Positions 17,747-25,767 of a DNA stretch of 64,000 nucleotides are shown piece by piece (within the stretch, counting starts at the first letter, position 1; the number at the start of each line of letters is the position of its first letter). The notes below the pieces were generated by a model. It saw only the letters and a program-made list of their open reading frames with translations, made no database searches and was not told where the DNA came from. The DNA comes from Collimonas sp. OK412 (GTDB lineage: Bacteria; Pseudomonadota; Gammaproteobacteria; Burkholderiales; Burkholderiaceae_D): the NCBI RefSeq assembly GCF_900112135.1, contig NZ_FOLC01000002.1, positions 62,001-126,000 of the forward strand, in the 5' to 3' direction. A program made the position numbers and the translations under genes.

Positions 17747-18859
17747 TCATAAGCCGAGTTGTCCGCGCCGGCGCCATAGCAGCACCATGAAGAACGGCCC
17801 GCCCAGCAATGCGGTAAGGATTCCCAGCGGCATTTCGGCCGGCGCCGCTACGGTGCGTGCGATCAGGTCGGCAACCAGGGTCAGGATGGCGCCGAACAGC
17901 AAGGCACCAGGCAGCACTACGCGCTGGTCGGGGCCGCAAACCAGGCGGATGCAGTGCGGCGCTACCAGGCCGATGAAGCCGATGGCGCCGGTGCAGGCCA
18001 CCAGTGCGCCGACGCACAAGGCGCTGGCGATCAGCACCTGGCGCTTGATGGCTTGCACCGGCACGCCGAGGTGCATGGCTTCGGCTTCCCCCAGCAGCAT
18101 GGCGTTGAGCGCCGCCGAATGGCGCGCCAGGGCGGCGATGCTGAACACGACTACCGGCGTCGCCACAGCCAGCAAGGACCACTGCGCGCCGGCCAGGCTG
18201 CCCAGGTTCCAGAAGGTGAGCGTGCGCAGCTGGTCGTCGCTGGCGACGTAGATCAGCAAGCCGATGGCGGCGCCGACGATGGCGTTGACGGCGATCCCTG
18301 CCAGCAGCAGCAAGGGCAGCGCCAGGCGGCCGCGGGCAGCTGCGATGCGATACACCAGCATGGCCACCGCCAGGGCGCCGATGAAGGCCGCCAGCATGGG
18401 GGCATAGATGCCGACCATGCGCAATGCGTTGGGCCACAGCGTGGCGCCCAATACGATGGTCAGCGCAGCGCCGAGCGCGGCGCCGCTGGAAACGCCGATC
18501 AGGCCTGGATCGGCCAGCGGATTGCGGAACAAGGCTTGCATGGCGCTGCCGGCGGCGCCGAAACCGCAGCCGACCAGGATCGCCAGCAGCACCCGCGGCA
18601 GGCGGATATCGAGCAGCACCGCGCGCGTTTGCGCATCGGCCATGCCCAGCTCTCCCGGCTGGAGGCCCTGCCACAGCAGCAGCGGGATGCGCCATGGATC
18701 GATCTGGTAAGCGCCGAGCGCCGCGCATAGCAGTGTAGTCACGGCCAGCAGCAGCGACAAGCCGGCCAGCACCGTGCGCTGCCGGCCTTTGCGCGGCAAT
18801 TCAGGCACGCGGACAACCGGGGCGGAGCCCGGCAAGGCAGGGGGAAAGGAAGTTGACAT
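17747..18859 (-). CDS. hmuU: Haemin ABC transporter permease
   Basis: A FecCD-family permease of about 370 residues with some nine to ten membrane segments; DIRLPRVLLAILVGCGFGAAGSAMQALFRNPLADPGLIGVSSGAALG is the family hallmark and GFIGLVAPHCIRLVCGPDQR the conserved cytoplasmic coupling region. It forms the inner-membrane channel for haem with HmuV and HmuT. I place the start at the ATG at 18857-18859; an in-frame TTG at 18874 would add five residues. It begins just after the hmuT stop, consistent with coupling. Confidence 0.93.
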   Translation of the reverse strand: MSTSFPPALPGSAPVVRVPELPRKGRQRTVLAGLSLLLAVTTLLCAALGAYQIDPWRIPLLLWQGLQPGELGMADAQTRAVLLDIRLPRVLLAILVGCGFGAAGSAMQALFRNPLADPGLIGVSSGAALGAALTIVLGATLWPNALRMVGIYAPMLAAFIGALAVAMLVYRIAAARGRLALPLLLLAGIAVNAIVGAAIGLLIYVASDDQLRTLTFWNLGSLAGAQWSLLAVATPVVVFSIAALARHSAALNAMLLGEAEAMHLGVPVQAIKRQVLIASALCVGALVACTGAIGFIGLVAPHCIRLVCGPDQRVVLPGALLFGAILTLVADLIARTVAAPAEMPLGILTALLGGPFFMVLLWRRRGQLGL

Positions 18860-18877
18860 CGCGGCAGTGATCAAGGT

Positions 18878-19774
18878 TCAGGCATGCAGCTGGGCTGTCA
18901 ACCGGGTCAGCGCTTGCGGCAGGCGCGGGCCGAAGCCCAGCAGCAACAGCGAATCCATGTCGGCCACCACGCGCCGGTTTTTCGCGGCCGACGTCAGCGA
19001 CAGGCCCGGGCTGGCAAGCAGGCGCTCGATGCCGCCTATCGCCACCAGGCTTTCGCTGGCAATCATCAGGATGTCGGGAGCGCTGCTGACCGCACTTTCC
19101 GCGGTCAACGGCTTGTAGCCTTTGAAGCCGTTGCCATCCGAAGTGGCGTTGATCGCGCCGGCATAGCGGATCATGGCGTCGGCGGCGGTATCCCGGCCGG
19201 CCACCATGGCTTGGGTGCCGCTATTGCTGAGGATGAACAGCACACGCGGCGCCTTGGTTTGCTTTTGGACCGATGCCAGCGCGGTCTCCCATTCACTGTC
19301 GAAACGCTGCAGCAGCGCCTTGCCGCGCGCTGGCAGGTTCAGCGCGGACGCCACTCCTGTGATTTTTTCGCGCACGGTATTTACGTCGTGCCGTTCGCCC
19401 AGGCGGATCACGCGCACGCCGGCAGCGGCAATCTGCTGCAGCGTAGCCGGCGGGCCGGCGTCGGCCGAGGCCAGCAGCAGGTCGGGATGCAGCGACAGCA
19501 CGCCTTCGGCCGACAGCGCACGTTGGTAACCCATCTTGGGCAGCGCCTGCGCCGCGGCGGGATAGGTGCTGGTGGTGTCGGCGCCGATCAGCACTGCGCC
19601 GGCATCCAGTGCATACACCACTTCGGTCAGCGCGCCGCCGGCCACCGCCACCCGGCGCGGCTGCCTGGCGGATTCCGCCTGGGCTGCCGCCAGGCCGGGC
19701 AGAGCGCTCAGCAGCAAGCCGGCTGCGCCGCTGCCCAGCAGCAGGCGCCGTTGCATATCGATAAGCGGCTTCAC
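18878..19774 (-). CDS. hmuT: Periplasmic haemin-binding protein
   Basis: A 298-residue solute-binding protein of the HmuT/BtuF class: RRVAVAGGALTEVVYALDAGAVLIGADTTSTYPAAAQALPKMGYQRALSAEGVLSLHPDLLLAS is typical. It captures haem in the periplasm and delivers it to HmuUV. The N-terminus MQRRLLLGSGAAGLLLSALPGLAAAQ has a twin-arginine pair and an Ala-X-Ala cleavage site, so export by Tat is possible. The GTG at 19774 overlaps the hmuS stop by four bases (GTGA) and has GGAGG 7 nt upstream; an internal ATG at 19756 is the alternative. Confidence 0.92.
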   Translation of the reverse strand: MKPLIDMQRRLLLGSGAAGLLLSALPGLAAAQAESARQPRRVAVAGGALTEVVYALDAGAVLIGADTTSTYPAAAQALPKMGYQRALSAEGVLSLHPDLLLASADAGPPATLQQIAAAGVRVIRLGERHDVNTVREKITGVASALNLPARGKALLQRFDSEWETALASVQKQTKAPRVLFILSNSGTQAMVAGRDTAADAMIRYAGAINATSDGNGFKGYKPLTAESAVSSAPDILMIASESLVAIGGIERLLASPGLSLTSAAKNRRVVADMDSLLLLGFGPRLPQALTRLTAQLHA

Positions 19775-20877
19775 GCGTGAGCCTCCGCCATGCTTGCCGC
19801 CAGCGGCAGGGACAGGGCTGCGCTGCGCCAGGCAGCCAGTTCCGGCTGGCCCGGCTTGCGTACGCCGAACAGCATGGCGATGGTGTTGCCTTCATGGTCG
19901 AACAGTTCGAGCGAGGTGACTTCGCCGTCGCTGGTCGGTTTGCTGACCACCCAGCTGGAGACGATCAGGTCTTCCCGCAAATGCAGGTTGAAGCCGGGAT
20001 CGAGAATATTCAGCCAGGACCCCATGACCTTAACATTGCTGACTGCCCCGGAATGGATCCGGATCATGCCGCGGTTGCCGACAAAAACCATGATGGGCAA
20101 GGCGCCGGCGGCCGCCTGTTCCAGGATGGCGCGGGTGGCGCTGTTGTCAACCTGGCGCACGAATTGCGGCGGCGCCAGCCGCAACGCCTGGGTCCGGCTG
20201 AGGCCGAAATCGCGCAGCAGGCCGAAGAACTGGTGGGTGTCGGTCATGCCTTTCCAGGCCGCGCGGAAGCCGTCGCCATCGATCTCGGCATCGGGTTTGT
20301 CGATGGCGGCGGGCGGCACCGGTTCGACTGCCATGCCAGGCAGCTGTTCGGGATCGGACCAGCGCGCCACCAGGGCGTCGAAGGCATCGTGATTGCTGTG
20401 TTCACGCAAGAACACCTTGTGCACCGCTTCGCCATGCAGGTCGTAGAACTGCAGGCTTTTTTGCCAGGTCTTTTCGGCGCCGCGCGCTACTTCTTCAATC
20501 ACGGCGCAGGCGAAGCGCCATTGCTTGTAGAAAATCCGCAAGTCGATGGCTTCGCCCAGAGCCAGGCCGACTTGCCCGTTGTGGCTCATCTTTTCGTAGA
20601 CGCCGTCTTTTTCGTGCACAGCGCTGTCGTTGCGGGTCAGCGCCATGACCGGCCCCAGCAGCGGCACTTCTTCAAGCAGCTCGATAAACTGAGGCCGCAG
20701 CCGGATGGCTTCGGCGCCGACGCAGGCGGCGATGGCTTCGCCTTCGGAGACGCCGATCGCTGCGGCTGCATCGCGATTACGCAATTTTTTTTCGCGTTTG
20801 GCGTTCAAGAAATCCGTGCGCAATTGCTGCGGGTCGTGTTGCGGGTCATATTGCTGATGATGGCTGGTGGCAGACAT
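19771..20877 (-). CDS. hmuS: Haemin-degrading factor / haem trafficking protein
   Basis: About 368 residues, the usual length for HmuS/ChuS proteins, with two homologous halves. RTDFLNAKREKKLRNRDAAAAIGVSEGEAIAACVG and ALTRNDSAVHEKDGVYEKMSHNGQVGLALGEAIDLRIF in the first half, and GNRGMIRIHSGAVSNVKVMGSWLNILDPGFNLHLRED in the second, are diagnostic. These cytoplasmic proteins accept imported haem and in some species open the ring to release iron. The ATG at 20877 follows AGGAGAAAACC; an upstream in-frame ATG (20916) has no such site. It lies between the receptor and hmuT. Confidence 0.93.
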   Translation of the reverse strand: MSATSHHQQYDPQHDPQQLRTDFLNAKREKKLRNRDAAAAIGVSEGEAIAACVGAEAIRLRPQFIELLEEVPLLGPVMALTRNDSAVHEKDGVYEKMSHNGQVGLALGEAIDLRIFYKQWRFACAVIEEVARGAEKTWQKSLQFYDLHGEAVHKVFLREHSNHDAFDALVARWSDPEQLPGMAVEPVPPAAIDKPDAEIDGDGFRAAWKGMTDTHQFFGLLRDFGLSRTQALRLAPPQFVRQVDNSATRAILEQAAAGALPIMVFVGNRGMIRIHSGAVSNVKVMGSWLNILDPGFNLHLREDLIVSSWVVSKPTSDGEVTSLELFDHEGNTIAMLFGVRKPGQPELAAWRSAALSLPLAASMAEAHA

Positions 20878-20916
20878 GGTTTTCTCCTGGTCCGGGAAAT
20901 GGAATGGATGGCGCAA

Positions 20917-23166
20917 TCAATACTGGAATTTGAGGCCGACGTTGAAGTTGCGGCCTGGCGCGGTATAAGCGTCGGCGACGGTCGTGTTGCCCGCCAGTCC
21001 GCGCACGTCCGACCAGTTCCAGTACTGGCGGTTGAACAGGTTGTGGATGCCGGCGAACAGCGCGACGTTCTTGCTGATGTTGTAGCCGCCGCGCAGGTCG
21101 ACCACGAACGCGGAAGGCGGCGCAAAATCGCTTTGCTTGCTCATGTCGCTGCGGCGTTTGGCGCTTTGATAGATGAAATCGGTCTGGCCATACCAGAGTT
21201 CGCTGGGTTCGTAGCGCAAGCCGAATACCGCCATGAAAGGATTGACGGTGTCTAGCGGTGTGCTGCTGCCGTCGGCGCCTTCGGTATGGCCTTTGGTATA
21301 CGCCATGCCGGCCTTGATCCCCAGGCCGTTGGCCAGCTGCCAGTCGATCCTTGCTTCGGCGCCGCTGATGCGGGCGCGGGCTCGGTTGACGTACTGGTAG
21401 ATGAAAGGATCGACGAACGGCCGGCCGCTGCCCTTCACGATTTCCTGTGAGATGAAGTTGCTGTAGCGGCCGGTGAACGCGGCCACGCTATAGCGCAGGG
21501 TGTCGTCGCCGCCGCCGAGCTTGCCGCGCAGGCCGATTTCAAAGGTGTTGCTGGTCTCTGGTTTCAGGTCCGGGTTGCCGATGGTGGCGTAACCGTAGAC
21601 CGGGTTGCCGAAGCTGTTGTTGACCTGGTCCGGCGTCGGCGTGCGGAAGCCGCGTGCGTACTGGATGTAGGGCAGCAGCGCCGGGCTGATCTCGTACATC
21701 AGCGCCAGCCGCGGCGAGACCGCATTGCCGCTCGACTTGGTGGCTTGGCCGGTGTAGGACGGATCGTTCTCGTCCGGGGTCAGGCGATAGCCGTCGAAAC
21801 GCAGCCCGGGCATGATGCTGAGCGGACTGGTTTGCGACAGGCGGATTTCATCCTGGATGAAGGCGCCGAACAGTGAGTAATCGGTATTCGGGAATGCCTT
21901 GTTGGGAAACGGCGATTCGCCGACGCCGGGAATGGTGCCGTCGCGCAGTCCGCTGATGCGCGCCGTGCTGAGGTCGAAGCCGTAGATCAGCTTGTGCTGC
22001 AGGCCGCCCGTGGCGAAGCCGCTTTCCGCCTGGACCGAACCGCCGTAGGTGCTTTCCCGGTAAGTATTGTCGCGGGTGCGGTCGACTGCCGGGAATCGGT
22101 CTTCATAGGAGAACTGGTGGTTCTTCGCATCCTGGTAGTAGATCTGCGCGTGGGCGTTCTGGAAGTAAGGATTGCCGCCATCCTTGAAATCGTAGGCCAG
22201 ACTGTAGCGATTGCGCTCCAGCTTGTCGTTGGCGCGCAGCGCCAGGGTGCTGGCGGCGACCGCCGACAGCACGATGGAGTCGGTTTTCTGTTCCTGGTGA
22301 TTGATGGCTGCAGTGAAAGTGGCCTGGGCGCTGGCCTTGAACACCAGTTTTCCGAGCAGCGCGTTGCCGTTGCGGTTTTGCGGATTGGCAGTGTCGCGGT
22401 TGGGGCCGCTGATGTCGCGCCTGCCTTTGGTGTCGACCTCATGGCCGGTACGTTTGTTGGCGATCAGCAAACCTTCGAAGCGTTCGCCGCCGAAAGCAGC
22501 GACGGCGGTGGTTGAGGTGCTGCCGTCGATGGAATCGTAAACCGGCTTGATCGAGAAATAGGTCTGCTTGTTGAAAATCTTCAGGAAATCGGAAGGATCC
22601 TTGGTGATGAAGTTGACCGCGCCGGTCAGGCCGTCGCTGCCGTACATCGCCGATGCCGGGCCGCGCAGGATTTCCACCCGTTTATACATGTCCATCTGCA
22701 TGTAGTCGCCGCGCCCCGCCTCCAGCGGGCCGAAAGAAAACGAGCTGGGCAGGCGTATGCCGTCTTCCATCAGCAGGATGCGGTTGCCTTCCAGGCCCCG
22801 GATATTGATGCCTTCGTTGCCGCCGCGGCCGCCGGCGGTAGCCGCCGACGACGGCCGGTAAGGGCCGCGCCTGACGGTGACGCCGGGTTCATAGCGCAGC
22901 AGGTCCTTGACGTCCCTTGGCTGCTGTTCTTCGATAGTGTCGGCGTTGATCACCGAGATGCTGCTAGGCGTGCGCGCCACGGCGGTTTCGCTGCGGGTGG
23001 CGGTGACCGATATTTCATCGAGCGTGTGACCGGGGGCATAGCTGCCGGCCAGCAGTTGCGGCGCGCTCTGCGCAAAAACCGGCAGCGAAGTTGCGATCGT
23101 GGCGAACACGGCAAAATTGGCGGCCGCAGGCAATCCCGGCAGGCGGGTTGGGTATAAAGTGGGCAA
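20917..23166 (-). CDS. hmuR: TonB-dependent haem/haemoglobin receptor
   Basis: An outer-membrane receptor of about 749 residues. A signal peptide (LPAAANFAVFATIATSLPVFAQ) precedes a TonB box (LDEISVTATR), a plug domain (RDVKDLLRYEPGVTVRRGP, NINIRG-like GINIRGLEGNRILLMEDGIR, RVEILRGPASAMYGSDGLTGAVNF) and a beta-barrel ending LKFQY, a proper C-terminal aromatic. Family is the haemoglobin/transferrin/lactoferrin receptors. No ATG suits the start: the TTG at 23164-23166 has GGAG nine bases upstream, while a TTG at 23190 would add eight residues. It is the first gene of the hmuRSTUV operon, with a Fur-like box upstream. Confidence 0.92.
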   Translation of the reverse strand: MPTLYPTRLPGLPAAANFAVFATIATSLPVFAQSAPQLLAGSYAPGHTLDEISVTATRSETAVARTPSSISVINADTIEEQQPRDVKDLLRYEPGVTVRRGPYRPSSAATAGGRGGNEGINIRGLEGNRILLMEDGIRLPSSFSFGPLEAGRGDYMQMDMYKRVEILRGPASAMYGSDGLTGAVNFITKDPSDFLKIFNKQTYFSIKPVYDSIDGSTSTTAVAAFGGERFEGLLIANKRTGHEVDTKGRRDISGPNRDTANPQNRNGNALLGKLVFKASAQATFTAAINHQEQKTDSIVLSAVAASTLALRANDKLERNRYSLAYDFKDGGNPYFQNAHAQIYYQDAKNHQFSYEDRFPAVDRTRDNTYRESTYGGSVQAESGFATGGLQHKLIYGFDLSTARISGLRDGTIPGVGESPFPNKAFPNTDYSLFGAFIQDEIRLSQTSPLSIMPGLRFDGYRLTPDENDPSYTGQATKSSGNAVSPRLALMYEISPALLPYIQYARGFRTPTPDQVNNSFGNPVYGYATIGNPDLKPETSNTFEIGLRGKLGGGDDTLRYSVAAFTGRYSNFISQEIVKGSGRPFVDPFIYQYVNRARARISGAEARIDWQLANGLGIKAGMAYTKGHTEGADGSSTPLDTVNPFMAVFGLRYEPSELWYGQTDFIYQSAKRRSDMSKQSDFAPPSAFVVDLRGGYNISKNVALFAGIHNLFNRQYWNWSDVRGLAGNTTVADAYTAPGRNFNVGLKFQY

Positions 23167-23190
23167 AGCGTCGTACTCCAAAACAATCAA

Positions 23191-23530
23191 ACTTGTTGAG
23201 TGGCTGGCGACGCTGGTGATGCGGCTGGCTGAAAAAGAGAGGTGGGGATGGGCAAGCTATAAAGCTTGTATAGATCCAATTATAAATGAGAATTATTATT
23301 ATTTGTGAGATTCACTAAACAGCAGCAGATTTTTATCGCCGGGGACCAGCATAGTTACATCTGGTAGCAACTATGCATGATTGGAAATAGTGGAGCAATA
23401 AGCGCTGGCCTATACTGTGGGCATAGCAGATGCTGGAGGGATGGAATATCTCCACATTTGTCCGCAATAAATAGAAAAACCGGAGTTCACCGCAGTTTAC
23501 TGAACAGAACCGAAAGAAAAGGAGTTCACC
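23191..23530. other. Divergent intergenic region, haem operon / lipoprotein
   Basis: Contains the Fur-like box and TATAAT for hmuR, a short perfect hairpin CATAGTT/AACTATG near 23349-23375, and a TATACT near 23412 that could be the -10 of the lipoprotein gene but lacks a well-placed -35. No further gene is evident. Confidence 0.5.
23279..23304 (-). promoter_or_regulatory. Fur-like box overlapping the hmuR promoter
   Basis: AAATGAGAATTATTATTATTT (23284-23304) closely resembles a Fur box, and a perfect TATAAT on the minus strand (23279-23284) abuts it. A repressor bound here would block the -10 region of the haem operon. No good -35 hexamer is seen. Iron-dependent control is inference from the site and from the genes it precedes. 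Confidence 0.75.
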
Positions 23531-23794
23531 ATGCGTACGCTCATAATTTTGGCCGCAGTCGCCATGCTGGCCGGTTGCGCCACGGATGCCGAACGCGCCG
23601 CCCAGGCGCAGCGCGATGTCGACCAGATGATGCGCGTTTATGGTCCGGCTTGCGAACGGCTTGGATATAAAGGCAATACCAACGAATGGCGCAGTTGCGT
23701 GCTGCGGCTCGACACAAAAGACAATACCGAACGTTATCCGACGACTACAACCTGTTTTGGCCACCCCGGTTTATTCCAGTGCAATACGTTCTGA
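23531..23794 (+). CDS. Small Cys-rich lipoprotein, unknown function
   Basis: An 87-residue protein with a lipoprotein signal: MRTLIILAAVAMLAGC, lipobox LAGC with the modified Cys at 16. The mature part is about 70 residues and holds four more cysteines (GPAC, RSC, TTC, QC), enough for two disulfides, and an N-terminal AERAAQAQRDVDQM helix. The ATG has a good AAGGAG site. I recognise no named domain. It is monocistronic and ends before a strong palindromic terminator. Probable site is the periplasmic face of a membrane. Confidence 0.8.
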   Translation: MRTLIILAAVAMLAGCATDAERAAQAQRDVDQMMRVYGPACERLGYKGNTNEWRSCVLRLDTKDNTERYPTTTTCFGHPGLFQCNTF

Positions 23795-23830
23795 CGGCAG
23801 CAGTTTGATGTAAGTCAAGGCAGTGTTTTC

Positions 23831-23868
23831 AGCAGGCCATCAATCCCCCGATTGATGGCCTGCTTTGA
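23831..23868. terminator. Bidirectional terminator-like hairpin
   Basis: Perfect 15-bp stem AGCAGGCCATCAATC (23831-23845) / GATTGATGGCCTGCT (23850-23864) with a 4-nt loop, between convergent lipoprotein and VOC genes. T tracts on either side are short, so termination strength is uncertain. Confidence 0.7.
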
Positions 23869-23893
23869 CGTGGCGGCCGCGCAATCCCGGCCC

Positions 23894-24289
23894 TTAAGCC
23901 ACGGCATCGTGGCAGCACACGCAGAGCTTGTTGCCGTCGGCGTCGCGGAAGTAGGCGCCGTAATAGTCGGGATGGTATTCCAGGCGTAACCCGGGAGCGC
24001 CTTCGCACGATCCGCCGTTTTCCAGGGCCGCGGCATAAGCGCCGTCGACCGCGGCCCGGGTCGGCGTCAGCAGGGCGGTCATCTGGCCGTTGCCGGCAGA
24101 GGCAATGTTGCCGTCGTACGGCGCGCCTATGATGAACAGAGGCCGGGCCTTGCCGCTAGCCATCCAGGCCGCCCACGGCTTGCCGGCATCGCAGAATTTG
24201 AGCCGCAGATCCAGTTTTTCCATGACAGCAGAATAGAAACCGTATGCGTGCTGAAAATCGGTGACGCCGATAAAAACGTGAGAGATCAT
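23894..24289 (-). CDS. VOC family protein (glyoxalase/bleomycin resistance fold)
   Basis: A 131-residue vicinal-oxygen-chelate domain protein: MISHVFIGVTDFQHAYGFYSAVMEKL at the start and DYYGAYFRDADGNKLCVCCH at the end are the two beta-alpha-beta-beta-beta halves. Metal-ligand candidates are His4 and the C-terminal acidic and His residues. Members include isomerases, dioxygenases, glutathione transferases and antibiotic-binding proteins, so activity cannot be assigned. It is divergent from the DUF1810 gene with only 26 bp between the two starts. Confidence 0.85.
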   Translation of the reverse strand: MISHVFIGVTDFQHAYGFYSAVMEKLDLRLKFCDAGKPWAAWMASGKARPLFIIGAPYDGNIASAGNGQMTALLTPTRAAVDGAYAAALENGGSCEGAPGLRLEYHPDYYGAYFRDADGNKLCVCCHDAVA

Positions 24290-24315
24290 GGGCTTTCCTT
24301 TTGGTAGAAAATGAC

Positions 24316-24735
24316 GTGGACGATCAATACAACCTGCAGCGTTTCGTGGCGGCCCAGCAGCCGGTCTTCGATATCGTACGCGAAGAACTGGGCCGGGGCA
24401 GCAAACGAAGCCATTGGATGTGGTTCATTTTTCCCCAAATTGAAGGACTGGGGCGCAGCCCCACGGCGCTCAGGTATGCGATCTCCTCGCTGGAGGAAGC
24501 CAGGGCGTACCTGGAACATCCGCTGCTGGGGCCGCGCCTGCGGGAGTGCTGCCGGCTGGTTGCGGCTGTGGACGGGCGCTCGATAGAAGATATTTTCGGT
24601 TTTCCCGACTATATGAAATTTCAATCTTCAATGACCTTGTTCGCCGAAGCAACGCTCGACAATCAACTTTTCAACGAGTGCCTGCAAAAATATTTTGGCG
24701 GGGAGCGTGATCAGGCCACGCTTGCGCGGCTATGA
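24316..24735 (+). CDS. DUF1810 family protein
   Basis: A 139-residue protein; DDQYNLQRFVAAQQPVFDIVREELGRGSKRSHWMWFIFPQIEGLGRSPTALRYAI is diagnostic for DUF1810. As I recall, this family shares the YbiA-like fold with NADAR proteins, some of which act on ADP-ribosyl groups, but no activity is established here. The GTG at 24316 gives the usual MDDxYNLQRF start; an upstream TTG at 24301 is possible. It runs tail to tail into the nucleotidyltransferase gene, overlapping its end by 25 bp. Confidence 0.82.
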   Translation: MDDQYNLQRFVAAQQPVFDIVREELGRGSKRSHWMWFIFPQIEGLGRSPTALRYAISSLEEARAYLEHPLLGPRLRECCRLVAAVDGRSIEDIFGFPDYMKFQSSMTLFAEATLDNQLFNECLQKYFGGERDQATLARL

Positions 24736-25292
24736 ACATCGGTTTCGATTCTTAGCGCGGGCCAGCGAGACAGCCATTTCTTGCGCTGCAGACGGTCATC
24801 AAACTGCGCGCGTTTTTCAGCGGCGAAGCGTGGCGTCGGACGGACGATGGCTGCGTACAGGTCTTCCAGACCGAATGGCGCGGCGATTTCCAGGTCGCCG
24901 TTATCGGTGCATCTGACTGCCACCGCCGTGGCGGTTTCCGGCCAAAAGCGCATGGCGTCGAAGGCCGATTGATAAGGTGTATCGCCGTTGCGCACATGCA
25001 TGCGTCCCTGATTTTTTACCGACCACTCGATAGATGCGTCTAACGCGTTCAGTCGACTTTCTATTCGCAGGTCGGCGTCTGCATTTTGTTGTGAGGGATC
25101 AAACCAGATCACGTCGATATCACCCGATGGGGATGACGGTGCTCGTCCGTGTAAGGAGTCCCAGAGGGCATTTCGAACAAAGCCCGCGGCGATCCAGCAA
25201 TCGGGCAGGTGCAAGGAATGCACCAACGCGATGATGCGCAGACGCTCCGGATCCGCCCGCAGCAAGGCCATGAGATCGCCGGCGTGTTTCAT
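24711..25292 (-). CDS. Nucleotidyltransferase family protein (NTP_transf_6-like)
   Basis: A 193-residue protein with a nucleotidyltransferase-type motif: AAGFVRNALWD (about residues 35-45) and GDIDVIWFD (57-65), where the two Asp residues would bind metal. The ending FAAEKRAQFDDRLQRKKWLSRWPAL fits the DUF925/NTP_transf_6 family. The substrate is unknown. The ATG at 25292 overlaps the TGA of the upstream acetyltransferase gene (ATGA), so they are coupled. Its 3' end overlaps the DUF1810 gene on the other strand. Confidence 0.82.
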   Translation of the reverse strand: MKHAGDLMALLRADPERLRIIALVHSLHLPDCWIAAGFVRNALWDSLHGRAPSSPSGDIDVIWFDPSQQNADADLRIESRLNALDASIEWSVKNQGRMHVRNGDTPYQSAFDAMRFWPETATAVAVRCTDNGDLEIAAPFGLEDLYAAIVRPTPRFAAEKRAQFDDRLQRKKWLSRWPALRIETDVHSRASVA

Positions 25293-25756
25293 TGCTCCGG
25301 TACCAGAGACAAACGCATCGGCACAAAGCATATGCCATGCATTTCAACTTGCGGGCCGGTTTTGACGAAGCCGAAGCGCTCGTAGACAGGCTGTGCGAAA
25401 GGCGAGGAATTGACTGTAAATGCGTCGATGGTTCCGAGCGCGGCGGTTGTTGTTTTCGCCGTCTGCCAAAGCTGCGTAGCTAAACCGCGGCGCTGGAATT
25501 CCTGGGCGACAAACAGATGGAACACATGGCTGCGATCGCGGACGGCAATAAAGCCGGCGAGTACGTCATCTTCGAAAGCGAGGCGGTATTGATAGCGTGG
25601 ATTGGCAATATATTCGCTCTCGGCAGCGACTGAGACAGATTCGAAAAAAAGTTCAGCGCCCTGGCCATCAGGCGTGGCCAGGAATTCGTGGGTAAAACAT
25701 TGGATCAACGCACAAATGGCGTCGGCGTCTTCGATTTTGGCGGCGCGGAATTCCAT
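25289..25756 (-). CDS. GNAT family N-acetyltransferase
   Basis: A 155-residue GNAT protein. The acetyl-CoA pyrophosphate loop is visible as FVAQEFQRRGLATQLWQ, with the preceding strand FIAVRDRSHVFHLF and the later VNSSPFAQPVYERFGFVKTGPQVEMHGICFVPM that closes the fold. The substrate is not predictable. It starts 11 bp after the moeA stop and is coupled to the nucleotidyltransferase gene downstream, so it may be at the end of the rne-moa-mob-moe transcript or be transcribed separately. Confidence 0.88.
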   Translation of the reverse strand: MEFRAAKIEDADAICALIQCFTHEFLATPDGQGAELFFESVSVAAESEYIANPRYQYRLAFEDDVLAGFIAVRDRSHVFHLFVAQEFQRRGLATQLWQTAKTTTAALGTIDAFTVNSSPFAQPVYERFGFVKTGPQVEMHGICFVPMRLSLVPEQ

Positions 25757-25767
25757 GCACGCGCTCT

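Noticed and set aside
23333-23764. 143-residue minus-strand frame
   Set aside because: Antisense to the Cys-rich lipoprotein gene, which has a clear signal peptide and ribosome binding site.
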